Assembly: GCA_910579655.1 (NCBI GenBank)
Contig: CAJTVE010000004.1
Span: forward strand, 14,578 to 78,577
Reading direction: 5' to 3'
Length of the DNA: 64,000 bases
From: an uncultured Allobaculum sp.
Lineage (GTDB): Bacteria > Bacillota_I > Bacilli_A > Erysipelotrichales > Erysipelotrichaceae
Shown here: positions 9,316-17,417 of the stretch, in pieces
How the letters are laid out: each line of letters starts with the position of its first letter
Numbering within the stretch: position 1 is the first letter of the stretch
Notes under the pieces: generated by a model
Told to the model about the DNA's origin: nothing
The model's input: the letters and a program-made list of their open reading frames with translations, nothing else
Database searches by the model: none
Program-made: the position numbers and the translations under genes

Positions 9316-9673
9316 CAATAAGGCGATACCTGCCTGAAAGGAATAGGTTTCTGGCTTGATTTTCAAAACGATCGGATCTCTTCTGTCTTCAAGTAAAAAA
9401 GAAGATCGATTCAAAGCAAGTCCGACCGTAAACCCCAGACCAGAAAATTCCAGACCAGAAACTCTCAGCAGCTTTTTCTGGTTCGAATCTGGCAGGTTCA
9501 GACTGGACTCCATACTGACCTGAAAAAGGCCTGCACCAGATCCAGTTCACCCACTAAAAATCAACCTTGACCATAAATCCCTTAAAATACACGATTAGAA
9601 AATACAAGCTTTTTTCCGGCCATCACAAACCATTTTGTCTGGAAAGGAAGCTTACTGAAAGGATGTGACTGTT
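9316..9673. other. Intergenic region before the rapZ operon
   Basis: About 360 bp with no supported gene. It should contain the promoter of the rapZ-yvcK-whiA operon. A GGAAAGGAAGC at about 9640 and the operative AAAGG at 9658 lie just before the start. Confidence 0.45.
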
Positions 9674-10540
9674 ATGGAAAAATCACTGGTCCTGATTACA
9701 GGCATGAGTGGAGCAGGAAAAACCTCCGCAATGAATGCGCTGGCTGATCTTGGCTACAACTGTATTGACAATTATCCAAAAGAACTCCTTCCGGCTTTAG
9801 AACAACTGATGGAAAGCGGCGATCCACAATACGACCGGCTGGCTTTAAGTGCAAGCAGCCAGGACTACGTGGATTTCATGAACTTTTTTGATACCCTCAA
9901 GCGGCCGCTGCAGGTCGTTTTTGTCGACGCAAGCGATGAAGAATTACTGCTTCGCTATCGGTTTACGCGCCGCCTGCACCCGCTGCTTGTTCACAATGAA
10001 GCGTCCACTCTCGAAGAGGCCATTGAGCTGGAGCGGGATTCTTTCCGTTCCCTGGAAGAAAACATGAAGGATACCCTTCATCTGGATACCACCCGCCTGA
10101 CTCCGCAGGCGCTGGTCAATCTTCTCAAACCATATTTCAAAAGCCAGACTGAACCTGAATTTGCGATTACGTTCCAGTCGTTTGGCTTTAAGCATGGCCT
10201 GCCAATGGATGCCGATATCGTCATTGATGTCCGCTGCCTGCCAAACCCCTTCTATGAAGCGGGCCTGAAAAAACTGACGGGCAATGATGAGCGGGTGTAC
10301 AAATACGTCATGGACAGAGAAGAGACACGCGAATACGTGAAACGCTTAAGCGCTTATCTTGATTTTGTGTTTGACAGCTATCGCTCGCAGAACAAAAACC
10401 ACATGATCGTAGCCGTCGGCTGCACGGGCGGCCAGCATCGGTCGGTTTCCGTGTGCAACTGGCTGTATGACCACTACAAAGATGAATACAAAGCCTTCAA
10501 ATCCCACCGCGACCTGGATTTAAGGAATGACGTCGCATGA
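9674..10540 (+). CDS. rapZ: RapZ-family nucleotide-binding protein
   Basis: The protein of about 288 residues has a Walker A motif (LITGMSGAGKTSAMNALADLG) at its N-terminus and the C-terminal RapZ signature IAVGCTGGQHRSV-type segment (here VAVGCTGGQHRSVSV). In E. coli RapZ directs RNase E to GlmZ; in Firmicutes (YvcJ) it is a nucleotide-binding protein that influences competence and envelope physiology. I chose ATG 9674 over GTG 9665 because the AAAGG site ends at 9662, too close to the GTG. The gene overlaps yvcK by 4 bp (ATGA), showing translational coupling. The order rapZ-yvcK-whiA is the classical Firmicutes cluster. Confidence 0.93.
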   Translation: MEKSLVLITGMSGAGKTSAMNALADLGYNCIDNYPKELLPALEQLMESGDPQYDRLALSASSQDYVDFMNFFDTLKRPLQVVFVDASDEELLLRYRFTRRLHPLLVHNEASTLEEAIELERDSFRSLEENMKDTLHLDTTRLTPQALVNLLKPYFKSQTEPEFAITFQSFGFKHGLPMDADIVIDVRCLPNPFYEAGLKKLTGNDERVYKYVMDREETREYVKRLSAYLDFVFDSYRSQNKNHMIVAVGCTGGQHRSVSVCNWLYDHYKDEYKAFKSHRDLDLRNDVA

Positions 10541-11514
10541 AAAACGTTGTGGTAATCGGCGGCGGAACCGGACTTTCCGCCATGATGAATGGATTCAAGC
10601 ATCTGGAAAATGTCAACCTGACTGCCATCATCACGGTCGCGGATGATGGCGGGTCAACGGGACGAATCCGCGATATGTATAACGTTCCGGCAATGGGCGA
10701 TATCCGTCATGTGCTTTGTGCCATGGCCGAAGATGACGAGGATCCATTGTTTTCCCAGCTGATGAACTACCGCTTTTCCGGATCGGAAGATATCGGCGGC
10801 CATCAGCTTGGCAACCTGATTTTCCTTGCCATGATGGATCTGACTGGCTCTTACATGGGCGCGGTTGAGGCGATTTCCAAGGTTTTGAAAGTCAAGGGCA
10901 ACATTTTGCCTTCCACTCTGGATAATGCGATTCTGTATGCTTTGATGAATGATGGAACCTTAGTGCGCGGGGAGAAGAACATCCCCAACGCCAACAACTC
11001 CATTGCCAAAGTCTTCTATGAAGACGATATCCGTGCCTATCCGAAAGCCATTGAAGCCATCCGGCAGGCCGATCTGATTATTTATGGCATTGGCTCTTTG
11101 TATACTTCAATTCTGCCCAATGTCATTGTAAAAGGCGTTCGCGAAGCGATTGCGGATACGACTTGTCCAAAAGTCTATTTCTGCAACGCCATGACCCAGC
11201 CGGGTGAAACCGATGGGTTCTCTTTGGAAGACCATGTGCGCGCCATTGAAACCCATACGTACAAAAACCCCATTGAAATTGCGATCATCAACCGCAATCC
11301 GATCGACGAAAAGACACTCGAACGCTATGCCCGACAAGGCAGTGTTCCGGTTGTCCAGAAAGAAGTCGATCACGCCTATAAAGTGTTCCATCGCGATCTG
11401 ACGATCGTCGATGAAACCGGCCGCATCCGCCATGATTCCAAGGCGATTGCGGATTGTCTGGTGGAAATTCTGGCGATGATGGAAAAGGAAGAAGTTCATG
11501 TCGTTTTCAAGTGA
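10537..11514 (+). CDS. yvcK: YvcK/CofD-like gluconeogenesis and cell-shape factor
   Basis: The 325-residue protein shows the hallmark N-terminal glycine loop VVIGGGTGLSAMMNGFK and VADDGGSTGRIRD, with the conserved MGDIRHVLCAMA segment. YvcK resembles CofD transferases but binds UDP-sugars. It is needed for growth on gluconeogenic carbon sources and for proper cell-wall morphology. It starts inside the rapZ stop (ATGA) and overlaps whiA by 17 bp, so all three genes are on one transcript. Confidence 0.94.
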   Translation: MKNVVVIGGGTGLSAMMNGFKHLENVNLTAIITVADDGGSTGRIRDMYNVPAMGDIRHVLCAMAEDDEDPLFSQLMNYRFSGSEDIGGHQLGNLIFLAMMDLTGSYMGAVEAISKVLKVKGNILPSTLDNAILYALMNDGTLVRGEKNIPNANNSIAKVFYEDDIRAYPKAIEAIRQADLIIYGIGSLYTSILPNVIVKGVREAIADTTCPKVYFCNAMTQPGETDGFSLEDHVRAIETHTYKNPIEIAIINRNPIDEKTLERYARQGSVPVVQKEVDHAYKVFHRDLTIVDETGRIRHDSKAIADCLVEILAMMEKEEVHVVFK

Positions 11515-12430
11515 TGTGAAACAGGAGATCAGCAAGCTTGAGTTTTCAGGCGGGCAGGCTAAAGCGCTTTTATGCGCTTTATTTTTGTCCCGGGCTTCTT
11601 TGAACTGGAACCGGGGCGAAACCTGGCTGTCTTTCCAGACCCAGAACGCCTCCATTGCCAAGCTGGTCTTCCGCCTTTTGAAAAGTGAATACCATGTCGA
11701 TGTGCAGATTGCCTCGATCAGACGGATGAATCTGAAAAAGAACAACATCTATCGTCTGACTGTGTACTCGCAAGCCAGCGAGATTCTCGAAAGCCTGGGC
11801 ATTCTGCGCACGGGCGGACTGTATAACGTGCCGCCCTATTCGTTAATTCGTTCCGAACGCAACGCCAGAGCGTTCATTCAGGGACTGTTTTTAGCGGCGG
11901 GCTCCATCAACTCTCCCAAAACAACCAACTACCATATGGAACTGACCCTGCCTTCACAGGATTTAGCCGTGATGGCCGTGAAAATCCTTGACCGGTTTTA
12001 TATTCCGGCCAAAATCACGCTGCGCAAGCAATCGTATGTCGTTTACACCAAAGTCGGGGACAAGATTGCCGATTTTCTGCGTCTGCTTGGCGCCAGCCAG
12101 TCTTTGTTTACATTTGAAGACCAGCGGATCCAGCGTGATTTCTACAACCAGCTCACCCGCCTGGACAACTGCGAGGTGGCCAATGAGATGAAAACCCAGA
12201 AAGCCGCCAGAGAGCAGCTCGAATGGATTGCGATCATTGAAAAATCGGGATGCAAAGTCCCGGAAAAAATCGTCCACGTCATGGAAGCCCGCAAGCAGAA
12301 TCCTGAGGCCTCCAATGTGGAGCTGTGCGATGCCATCTATGCGATGTATGGGGAAAGTATTACCAAATCCGGCATGAAACACCGCATGGCCAAGATGAAA
12401 GAACTTGCGCTTTCGGGGGTGCAGGCATGA
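11498..12430 (+). CDS. whiA: WhiA DNA-binding protein
   Basis: The 310-residue protein matches WhiA: an N-terminal LAGLIDADG-like domain (from SFSSDVKQEISKLE through the FIQGLFLAAGSINSPKTTNYHMEL block) and a C-terminal helix-turn-helix ending in SGMKHRMAKMKELA. In streptomycetes it controls sporulation septation. In Firmicutes it affects cell division and chromosome segregation. It overlaps yvcK at its start and the next gene by 4 bp at its end (ATGA, 12427-12430). Confidence 0.94.
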   Translation: MSFSSDVKQEISKLEFSGGQAKALLCALFLSRASLNWNRGETWLSFQTQNASIAKLVFRLLKSEYHVDVQIASIRRMNLKKNNIYRLTVYSQASEILESLGILRTGGLYNVPPYSLIRSERNARAFIQGLFLAAGSINSPKTTNYHMELTLPSQDLAVMAVKILDRFYIPAKITLRKQSYVVYTKVGDKIADFLRLLGASQSLFTFEDQRIQRDFYNQLTRLDNCEVANEMKTQKAAREQLEWIAIIEKSGCKVPEKIVHVMEARKQNPEASNVELCDAIYAMYGESITKSGMKHRMAKMKELALSGVQA

Positions 12431-13734
12431 GCAGAGCCAGAAACGAGCAAAAGAATCTGGAGTCTGTTTTAGACTCTCAAAGTCCATCCAGCTCCAAAAA
12501 CGCTTCTTCAATAGAAGATGCTTCTTTAATAGAAGATTCTGCTGTTGTGCTTGCCAAGCAGAAAGAGAAGGGAAAAGAGGAAGGAAAAGAGAAAGCTCTC
12601 TTTTCCACCCGCCGTCTTTCCCGCACCGCCAGAGGGCACAATTTAAAGACTTCCCAGAGCCAGTCGGATCTTTATTTCAATCTGGATAAGCGGAGCAGCA
12701 CTGAGCAGAGGGCGCACAAAAAATCGGCCGTTGAACAGTCAACGGCTGGACAATCAGCTGTAAAACAGTCAACAGCTGGACAATCAGCCGCAAAACAGCT
12801 GGCCGCCAGAGAAGAGACGATGGAGCACGAACCCATCTTTTCACTCACCCTTGATCGATTGTCCGTGGAGGATCGGTTTGGGCGCGAAGAGCTCTATGAA
12901 GAAGACGAAGCCGAAAACGATTCGCTTAAAATCGGCGGTGCGTTTGAAACGGATGCGCCCTTTGAAATGGAAGCGTTATTCCAGAAAACCGGGCCGGATC
13001 AAAATCGGACCGTTGATCCTTTCAATGGCCGACGCTGGTATGCCGATCAGGATTTGGAAGAAAAGAAAACCCTTGAAGTCACCAGTTTTGGACAGGGCGA
13101 TGCCCCTTCATTATGGCAGGGGATGGTCGAAATGTTCCGGGAGTCTTCACTTCACAAAAAATTCCAGACATCCAGAGTTCTTTGGCTTTCTGTGATGGTT
13201 ATTGGGCTTTCAGTCTTTGCGGCCGCACTCAATGTCGGGCTTTCAGGCTGCACCAGATCGTTTCAGCTGACCAACCAGACATTTGTGATGGAACTGGGAA
13301 CGGATGTGTATGCCAATCCGTCGCTTTACATTGAAAATGCCGATCAGGTAGATCTGAGCAATCTTTCGATTGAACCCAGATCGCCGGGCATTACGATTGC
13401 CGACAACCGGTTCATTACTGTTTCTTTGGACTATCTGGGGGTGGGTTCGTATGACTTTGTCTTAAAGGATGGGGAGGCCGAAACTCCATTTGTCATCAAA
13501 GTCAAAGACACCAAGCCTCCAACGCTCAAAAACTCTGTCGAGGCCATTGAAATCGGATGGGGACAGAAGGTGGACTGGAATGAGGTCTTTGGGGCGACGG
13601 ACTTATCCGGGGTTTACTATGAACCTTCGTTAGATTTTGAGACCACTGTCGGTGAGCATACCGTAGAGGTCAAAATCCGGGACCGCTTTGGCAATGCGGT
13701 TGTCAAAACGGTTAAAGTGACGGTGATCCAATGA
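12427..13734 (+). CDS. Single-pass membrane protein with disordered N-terminus and Ig-like C-terminal domains
   Basis: The start is taken at ATG 12427, which overlaps the whiA stop, giving 435 residues. Residues 1 to about 240 are charged and low-complexity, with a short tandem repeat around 12733-12798 (QSTAGQSAVK / QSTAGQSAAK). One transmembrane helix follows (VLWLSVMVIGLSVFAAALNVGL, about 260-280). The outside part of about 150 residues holds two beta-rich modules, the second with KDTKPPTLKN and the bacterial Ig/HYR-like end YEVKIRDRFGNAVVKTVKVTV-type pattern (here VEVKIRDRFGNAVVKTVKVT). It belongs to the rapZ-yvcK-whiA operon and leads by ATGA into the NusG-II gene. I infer an envelope or division-related role from this position; no specific family is recognised. 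Confidence 0.8.
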   Translation: MSRARNEQKNLESVLDSQSPSSSKNASSIEDASLIEDSAVVLAKQKEKGKEEGKEKALFSTRRLSRTARGHNLKTSQSQSDLYFNLDKRSSTEQRAHKKSAVEQSTAGQSAVKQSTAGQSAAKQLAAREETMEHEPIFSLTLDRLSVEDRFGREELYEEDEAENDSLKIGGAFETDAPFEMEALFQKTGPDQNRTVDPFNGRRWYADQDLEEKKTLEVTSFGQGDAPSLWQGMVEMFRESSLHKKFQTSRVLWLSVMVIGLSVFAAALNVGLSGCTRSFQLTNQTFVMELGTDVYANPSLYIENADQVDLSNLSIEPRSPGITIADNRFITVSLDYLGVGSYDFVLKDGEAETPFVIKVKDTKPPTLKNSVEAIEIGWGQKVDWNEVFGATDLSGVYYEPSLDFETTVGEHTVEVKIRDRFGNAVVKTVKVTVIQ

Positions 13735-14093
13735 AAAAAGCAGATAAAATTCTGGTCAGCTTCTTGCTGGTGCTCTCCCTTGCTTTGCTGATCCCGCTGT
13801 TCTGGATGCAGGATACGGGCAGCTTTGCCATTGTGAAGGTACGCAACGAAGAAAAGCTGCGGCTGGATTTAAGCCAGGATGGCGAATATGAAGTCCAGGG
13901 AACACTGGGTCCGGTTCATATTGTGGTATCAAAAGGCAAAGTCGAAGTCACGCAGGAAAATTCGCCGTTACATTATTGTTCGAAGCAGGCACCGACGGAT
14001 AATGGGGTCGTTCCGATTGTCTGCCTGCCCAACGAGACGGTGATTACGATCGAAAATGCCAGTGAAAACAGTGAGGATACAATGATTCAATGA
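13731..14093 (+). CDS. NusG domain II-containing protein
   Basis: The 120-residue protein has one N-terminal membrane anchor (LVSFLLVLSLALLIPLFW) followed by a small NusG domain II-like beta barrel with the telltale sequence KGKVEV...SPLHYCSKQ and PIVCLPNETVITIE. This family is commonly encoded next to Gx-transporter genes in Firmicutes, as here, where the genes overlap (ATGA). The two conserved cysteines may be redox-active or bind a cofactor (inference). The biochemical role is not established. Confidence 0.85.
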   Translation: MKKADKILVSFLLVLSLALLIPLFWMQDTGSFAIVKVRNEEKLRLDLSQDGEYEVQGTLGPVHIVVSKGKVEVTQENSPLHYCSKQAPTDNGVVPIVCLPNETVITIENASENSEDTMIQ

Positions 14094-14632
14094 AAAAGCA
14101 GAACTTTAAGATCATTACCACCCTGGCGATGTTAACGGCCGTCGGGATTGTCTTGCAGATTGTCGAATCCTTTTTTCCGCTGGTCATGGTGATTCCAGGC
14201 TACAAAATCGGTCTGGCCAACATTGCCGGATTGTTTGCGCTGTATGCCTATGGAAACAAGGGGATGGTGATCGTGACGGGGCTGCGGGTGTTTATCGCCG
14301 CCCTGGCCACGGGAACGTTATTTTCCGTTTCCTTTCTGTTGTCGGTGACCGGCTGCACGCTGTCGTGTCTGGCGATGATCCTTGCCAGGCGCTCTCATCT
14401 CTTTTCAATTTATGGGGTAAGTGTGTGTGGAGCCGTGTTTCATACCTTTGGTCAGACTCTGGCCATTTCTTTGATTTACCAGCAGTTTTTTATGGCCAGC
14501 CTTTTGCCGGTGCTGACAGCGCTGTCGGTGGTGTCAGGGCTGGGAATTGCCTGGATTACAGCCACCCTGTTAAAACGGCTGCGGCCGCGTGAGTGGAAAG
14601 CGTACTTGCATCAAGTCGGGCTGGAAAAATGA
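14090..14632 (+). CDS. Gx-transporter family protein (annotated in some genomes as heptaprenyl diphosphate synthase component I)
   Basis: The 180-residue protein has about five hydrophobic segments (for example TTLAMLTAVGIVLQIVESFF, IGLANIAGLFALYAYGNKGM). It shows the PGYKIGLANI motif and Gly-rich helices of the Gx-transporter family, related to ECF-type S components. The older name heptaprenyl diphosphate synthase subunit is probably a misannotation for this family. It ends the rapZ operon and a hairpin overlaps its stop codon. Confidence 0.82.
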   Translation: MKKQNFKIITTLAMLTAVGIVLQIVESFFPLVMVIPGYKIGLANIAGLFALYAYGNKGMVIVTGLRVFIAALATGTLFSVSFLLSVTGCTLSCLAMILARRSHLFSIYGVSVCGAVFHTFGQTLAISLIYQQFFMASLLPVLTALSVVSGLGIAWITATLLKRLRPREWKAYLHQVGLEK

Positions 14633-14650
14633 ATCGGCCCGCTTTTTTAA
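14617..14650 (+). terminator. Probable intrinsic terminator overlapping the Gx-transporter stop
   Basis: CGGGC (14617-14621) pairs with GCCCG (14637-14641) and is followed by CTTTTTTAA. Confidence 0.55.
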
Positions 14651-14912
14651 TGATTGAAGCTGAATATTCAAGCGGTGAAGGGATTTGACGAAAAAAGAAG
14701 AGCCGATTTTCCTGAATGGTTGTATCCTGAAATCAGGGGATAATTGAATAATTAGGTTTACAAAGATGCAAAAGGGTTTGTCAGAGCTGAATGTCTAGTC
14801 CTTGTTTGGAAGACGTAAGGATAAAGTCTGGCTTGATCGGCATCAATCCCCTGTGAATTTGTTATACTGAAGTATCTGTGCCACCACCAGGAAAAAGAAA
14901 AGGAGGAAAAGC

Positions 14913-16052
14913 ATGGAAAAAGATGTCGAGTACATTGCGCTCGTCCAGATTGAGCGCTCCATGAAAAACGAGATTTCTGCGTTTTCCATGTCCAACTCCC
15001 GATTCCTTGAATATTTAAAGACACTGAAAGGCTCACCACTTTCCCCCAACGCTGTTCTCAAGGCGATGGCCATGCTGGAAAAGATGGATGGCAGTCAGCG
15101 CAATCCAGGATCAGCCAGAGCGCTCCGATACTGGCAGAACGCGATTCTTGAAGCCTGGGGCAGACCGTTAAAGGGAATGCTTTATGAGTCCATTGAGTTC
15201 AATCAGCCGATCTATCCACAGTTTGAACCGGATGAAAAACTGCTCGCTAAATTTCGACGCTATCCTTCTAAACTTGCCTGGATGGCGGTGATTGGCGCAG
15301 CGGTGTTTTTAGGGGTGCTGACAAGCCTGCTGGTACTGGTGTTTCACTGGAATTTCTGGGGGTGCTTCTGGAGCGGCCTGCTGATTTATGGGCTGCTTGC
15401 GGCTTACTATTTTCTCTGGTTTGAAAGACGCCTGGAGATCAGGCGCCTGAAGATGATGACAAAACGGATGAGTGAGCCAAGCCGTCAGTTTATCCGCTCT
15501 TTACCGGTTCGAAACCTGCCGCTCTTTCCGGATCTCTATGATCTCAAGGAAATGTATGCCGCCTGGAAAGAGGGAAAAGACCGGGCCAGACTGGCGCGCC
15601 AGAAAGCCCGTCAGATTCAACAAGAACGCCGCTTTGGCCTTGACCAGGCCAGAACCCTGGAAAAGCAGCAAAGACAACAACAAACCAGGCGCACAACCGC
15701 CGCCAATGGCAAGGCTTCCAAACCTTCCAGAACTCTGCTTGGCCGCAAGCCGTGCCGCCAGGTCAGTCCGGTTGGCGCATCCCGCGCTGTGCGTTATGCC
15801 AATGCTTCTGCTTCTCAGCCGGCTTTGAGCGCTTCTGGTCCTGTTACCCTGAACAATCTGGATCAGACCGGATCGCTTTCGATGGAGGAAAGAGAACAGA
15901 TTTTAGAGCGGGTAGAAGCCAATGCATTGCGAAATGAGCAGCGAAGACAGAAATCACGCTTTGATATTTCGGTCGATGATCTGCCGGTTATCGATGTGGA
16001 TCTGTCCCTGTTTGACCTGTCGCGCCAAGAGCCTTCCAACTCGCAGATGTAA
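14913..16052 (+). CDS. Two-TM membrane protein of unknown function
   Basis: The 379-residue protein starts after a strong site (AAAAGGAGGAAAAGC then ATG). Residues 1-115 look soluble and helical. Two hydrophobic segments follow (LAWMAVIGAAVFLGVLTSLLVLVF and FWSGLLIYGLLAAYYFLWF, about 125-170). The rest is basic and partly coiled-coil or disordered (RARLARQKARQIQQERR, KQQRQQQTRR), ending in an acidic hydrophobic tail (DDLPVIDVDLSLFDLS). No family is recognised. It is monocistronic, with a terminator after it and rex further down. Confidence 0.75.
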   Translation: MEKDVEYIALVQIERSMKNEISAFSMSNSRFLEYLKTLKGSPLSPNAVLKAMAMLEKMDGSQRNPGSARALRYWQNAILEAWGRPLKGMLYESIEFNQPIYPQFEPDEKLLAKFRRYPSKLAWMAVIGAAVFLGVLTSLLVLVFHWNFWGCFWSGLLIYGLLAAYYFLWFERRLEIRRLKMMTKRMSEPSRQFIRSLPVRNLPLFPDLYDLKEMYAAWKEGKDRARLARQKARQIQQERRFGLDQARTLEKQQRQQQTRRTTAANGKASKPSRTLLGRKPCRQVSPVGASRAVRYANASASQPALSASGPVTLNNLDQTGSLSMEEREQILERVEANALRNEQRRQKSRFDISVDDLPVIDVDLSLFDLSRQEPSNSQM

Positions 16053-16433
16053 ATAGAAATGATGCAAAAATCATGCAGATGTTTAAGGACTGCATTCAAA
16101 ATCAGAACATCAGATCAGGAGTGATCCTGGTCTTTTTTTCTGTTTGGTTTTCAGTTTTTGAAGGGCAGTTTCTGTTTTCTTTTGCATCGTTTGGCAATCT
16201 GGAGAGCGGATCAGCGAGTTTGTAAATATTGCTCGAAACGATCCATGGAAAGAGTACTGAAGCCAACTTCATGCCCAAATGGGGAAGTGGAGCAAATCTC
16301 GTGCATTCAGTCTGGATGAAAAGCCTTTCATGATGCAAAAAAGTCCAGAGTTCCTGGCCAGAATGCGCAACTTTTTAACAGGAGTTTTGTTAATGTTGAT
16401 CGCAAATTCACAAATTGAATTTTAGATGGTATT
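16053..16433. other. Intergenic region: terminator and rex promoter region with inverted repeats
   Basis: A hairpin at about 16111-16142 (GATCAGGA pairing with TCCTGGTC, then a T-run) terminates the upstream gene. Near rex there are two inverted repeats: TTAACA(16375-16380)/TGTTAA(16388-16393) and AAATTCA(16404-16410)/TGAATTT(16416-16422). They are AT-rich and of the general size of Rex operators but do not match the canonical TTGTGAA-TTCACAA order. Confidence 0.5.
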
Positions 16434-17093
16434 ATGGGTGCGGTGATGAAGATGAAAAATGCAAACTCTGTTCCAAAGGCAACGCTGCAGAGATATCCAG
16501 TTTATCTCAAGGCATTACGCAAACTGCAGAAAAACGGGGTCTCGAAGATTATGTCCCGGGAACTGAGCAATTTCGTAGATATCGAACCAACGACCATTCG
16601 CCGGGATTTTTCTTTCCTTGGCAGCCTTGGCAAGCAGGGCTATGGATATGATGTAGACAAGCTGATCGACATCTTCAATTCTGAGCTTGGAGTCGATTTC
16701 GACGAAAAAATTATTCTGGTCGGCGCTGGTAACCTTGGGCGGGCCTTATTAAACTACAATAAATGGGATTATGTGGTCGGTGAGATCACCTGTGCCTTTG
16801 ACACAGACCCTGCTAAAGTCGGCAACATGTTTGGAATTAATGTCTATCTGCTCGATGAACTTGAGCAGCGGATTCCCAAAGGATGCCGCATTGCGATTCT
16901 GACCATCTCGGAAGATGTGCAGAATACAGTAGACCGTTTGATCGAAAACGGAATTACCGGGATTGTCGATTTTACCCACCAGCATTTTCAGGTTCCGCAT
17001 GGAGTTGCTGTCAAAGCTGTCGATGTGGTATCTTCTATCCAGGAACTCGTATTTACAACAAACTCGATGGATTCAACGGCATCGAAGCAGTGA
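16434..17093 (+). CDS. rex: Redox-sensing transcriptional repressor Rex
   Basis: The 219-residue protein has an N-terminal winged helix (VSKIMSRELSNFVDIEPTTIRRDFSFLGSLGKQGYGY, including the DNA-recognition TIRRDFS) and a C-terminal NAD(H)-binding Rossmann fold (ILVGAGNLGRALLNY). Rex represses fermentation and anaerobic respiration genes when NADH is low and leaves DNA when NADH rises. ATG 16434 or the in-frame ATG 16446 could start it; neither has a clear Shine-Dalgarno site. Inverted repeats just upstream suggest autoregulation (inference). Confidence 0.93.
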   Translation: MGAVMKMKNANSVPKATLQRYPVYLKALRKLQKNGVSKIMSRELSNFVDIEPTTIRRDFSFLGSLGKQGYGYDVDKLIDIFNSELGVDFDEKIILVGAGNLGRALLNYNKWDYVVGEITCAFDTDPAKVGNMFGINVYLLDELEQRIPKGCRIAILTISEDVQNTVDRLIENGITGIVDFTHQHFQVPHGVAVKAVDVVSSIQELVFTTNSMDSTASKQ

Positions 17094-17104
17094 AATTCCT
17101 GCAA

Positions 17105-17318
17105 CTCTGGCCTAGAGAGACGGGGCAATGGTGAAACCCGGAGCAGAACCAGGAATTTGAACACCTGCCCAGCCGGACTGGAGAAGTTCTTTAGAATGGT
17201 AGACAGTCCCGTTGGCCGCGTTAAGGCCTAATCAAGTGCCCGAAAAGGGAACGCAGGATGGTACCGCGGTAACAATCGCTCCTCACGACTTTTAAGTCAT
17301 TGAGGAGCGTTTTTTGTT
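17105..17318 (+). ncRNA. T-box leader of asnS (asparagine-specific)
   Basis: The leader has Stem I starting with AGAGA, a specifier loop in which AAC (17160-17162, Asn) lies in the TTTGAACACC context, the invariant TGGTACCGCG (17259-17268), and a terminator (CGCTCCTCA 17277-17285 with TGAGGAGCG 17301-17309, then TTTTTTG). Uncharged tRNA-Asn should stabilise the antiterminator and switch asnS on. Confidence 0.93.
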
Positions 17319-17417
17319 TCCTGCTTTTTTCACGGCGGTTTGCTGATGATGGGCATCCATGAAACCATACGCACGAAGTTCAGCCAGAAACTTTTACATA
17401 CAGAAAGGAATTTGAAT

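Noticed and set aside
17094..17417. Extended N-terminus of AsnS from a TTG at 17340
   Set aside because: That part overlaps the region right after the T-box terminator and lacks homology; ATG 17418 has a strong AGAAAGGAA site.
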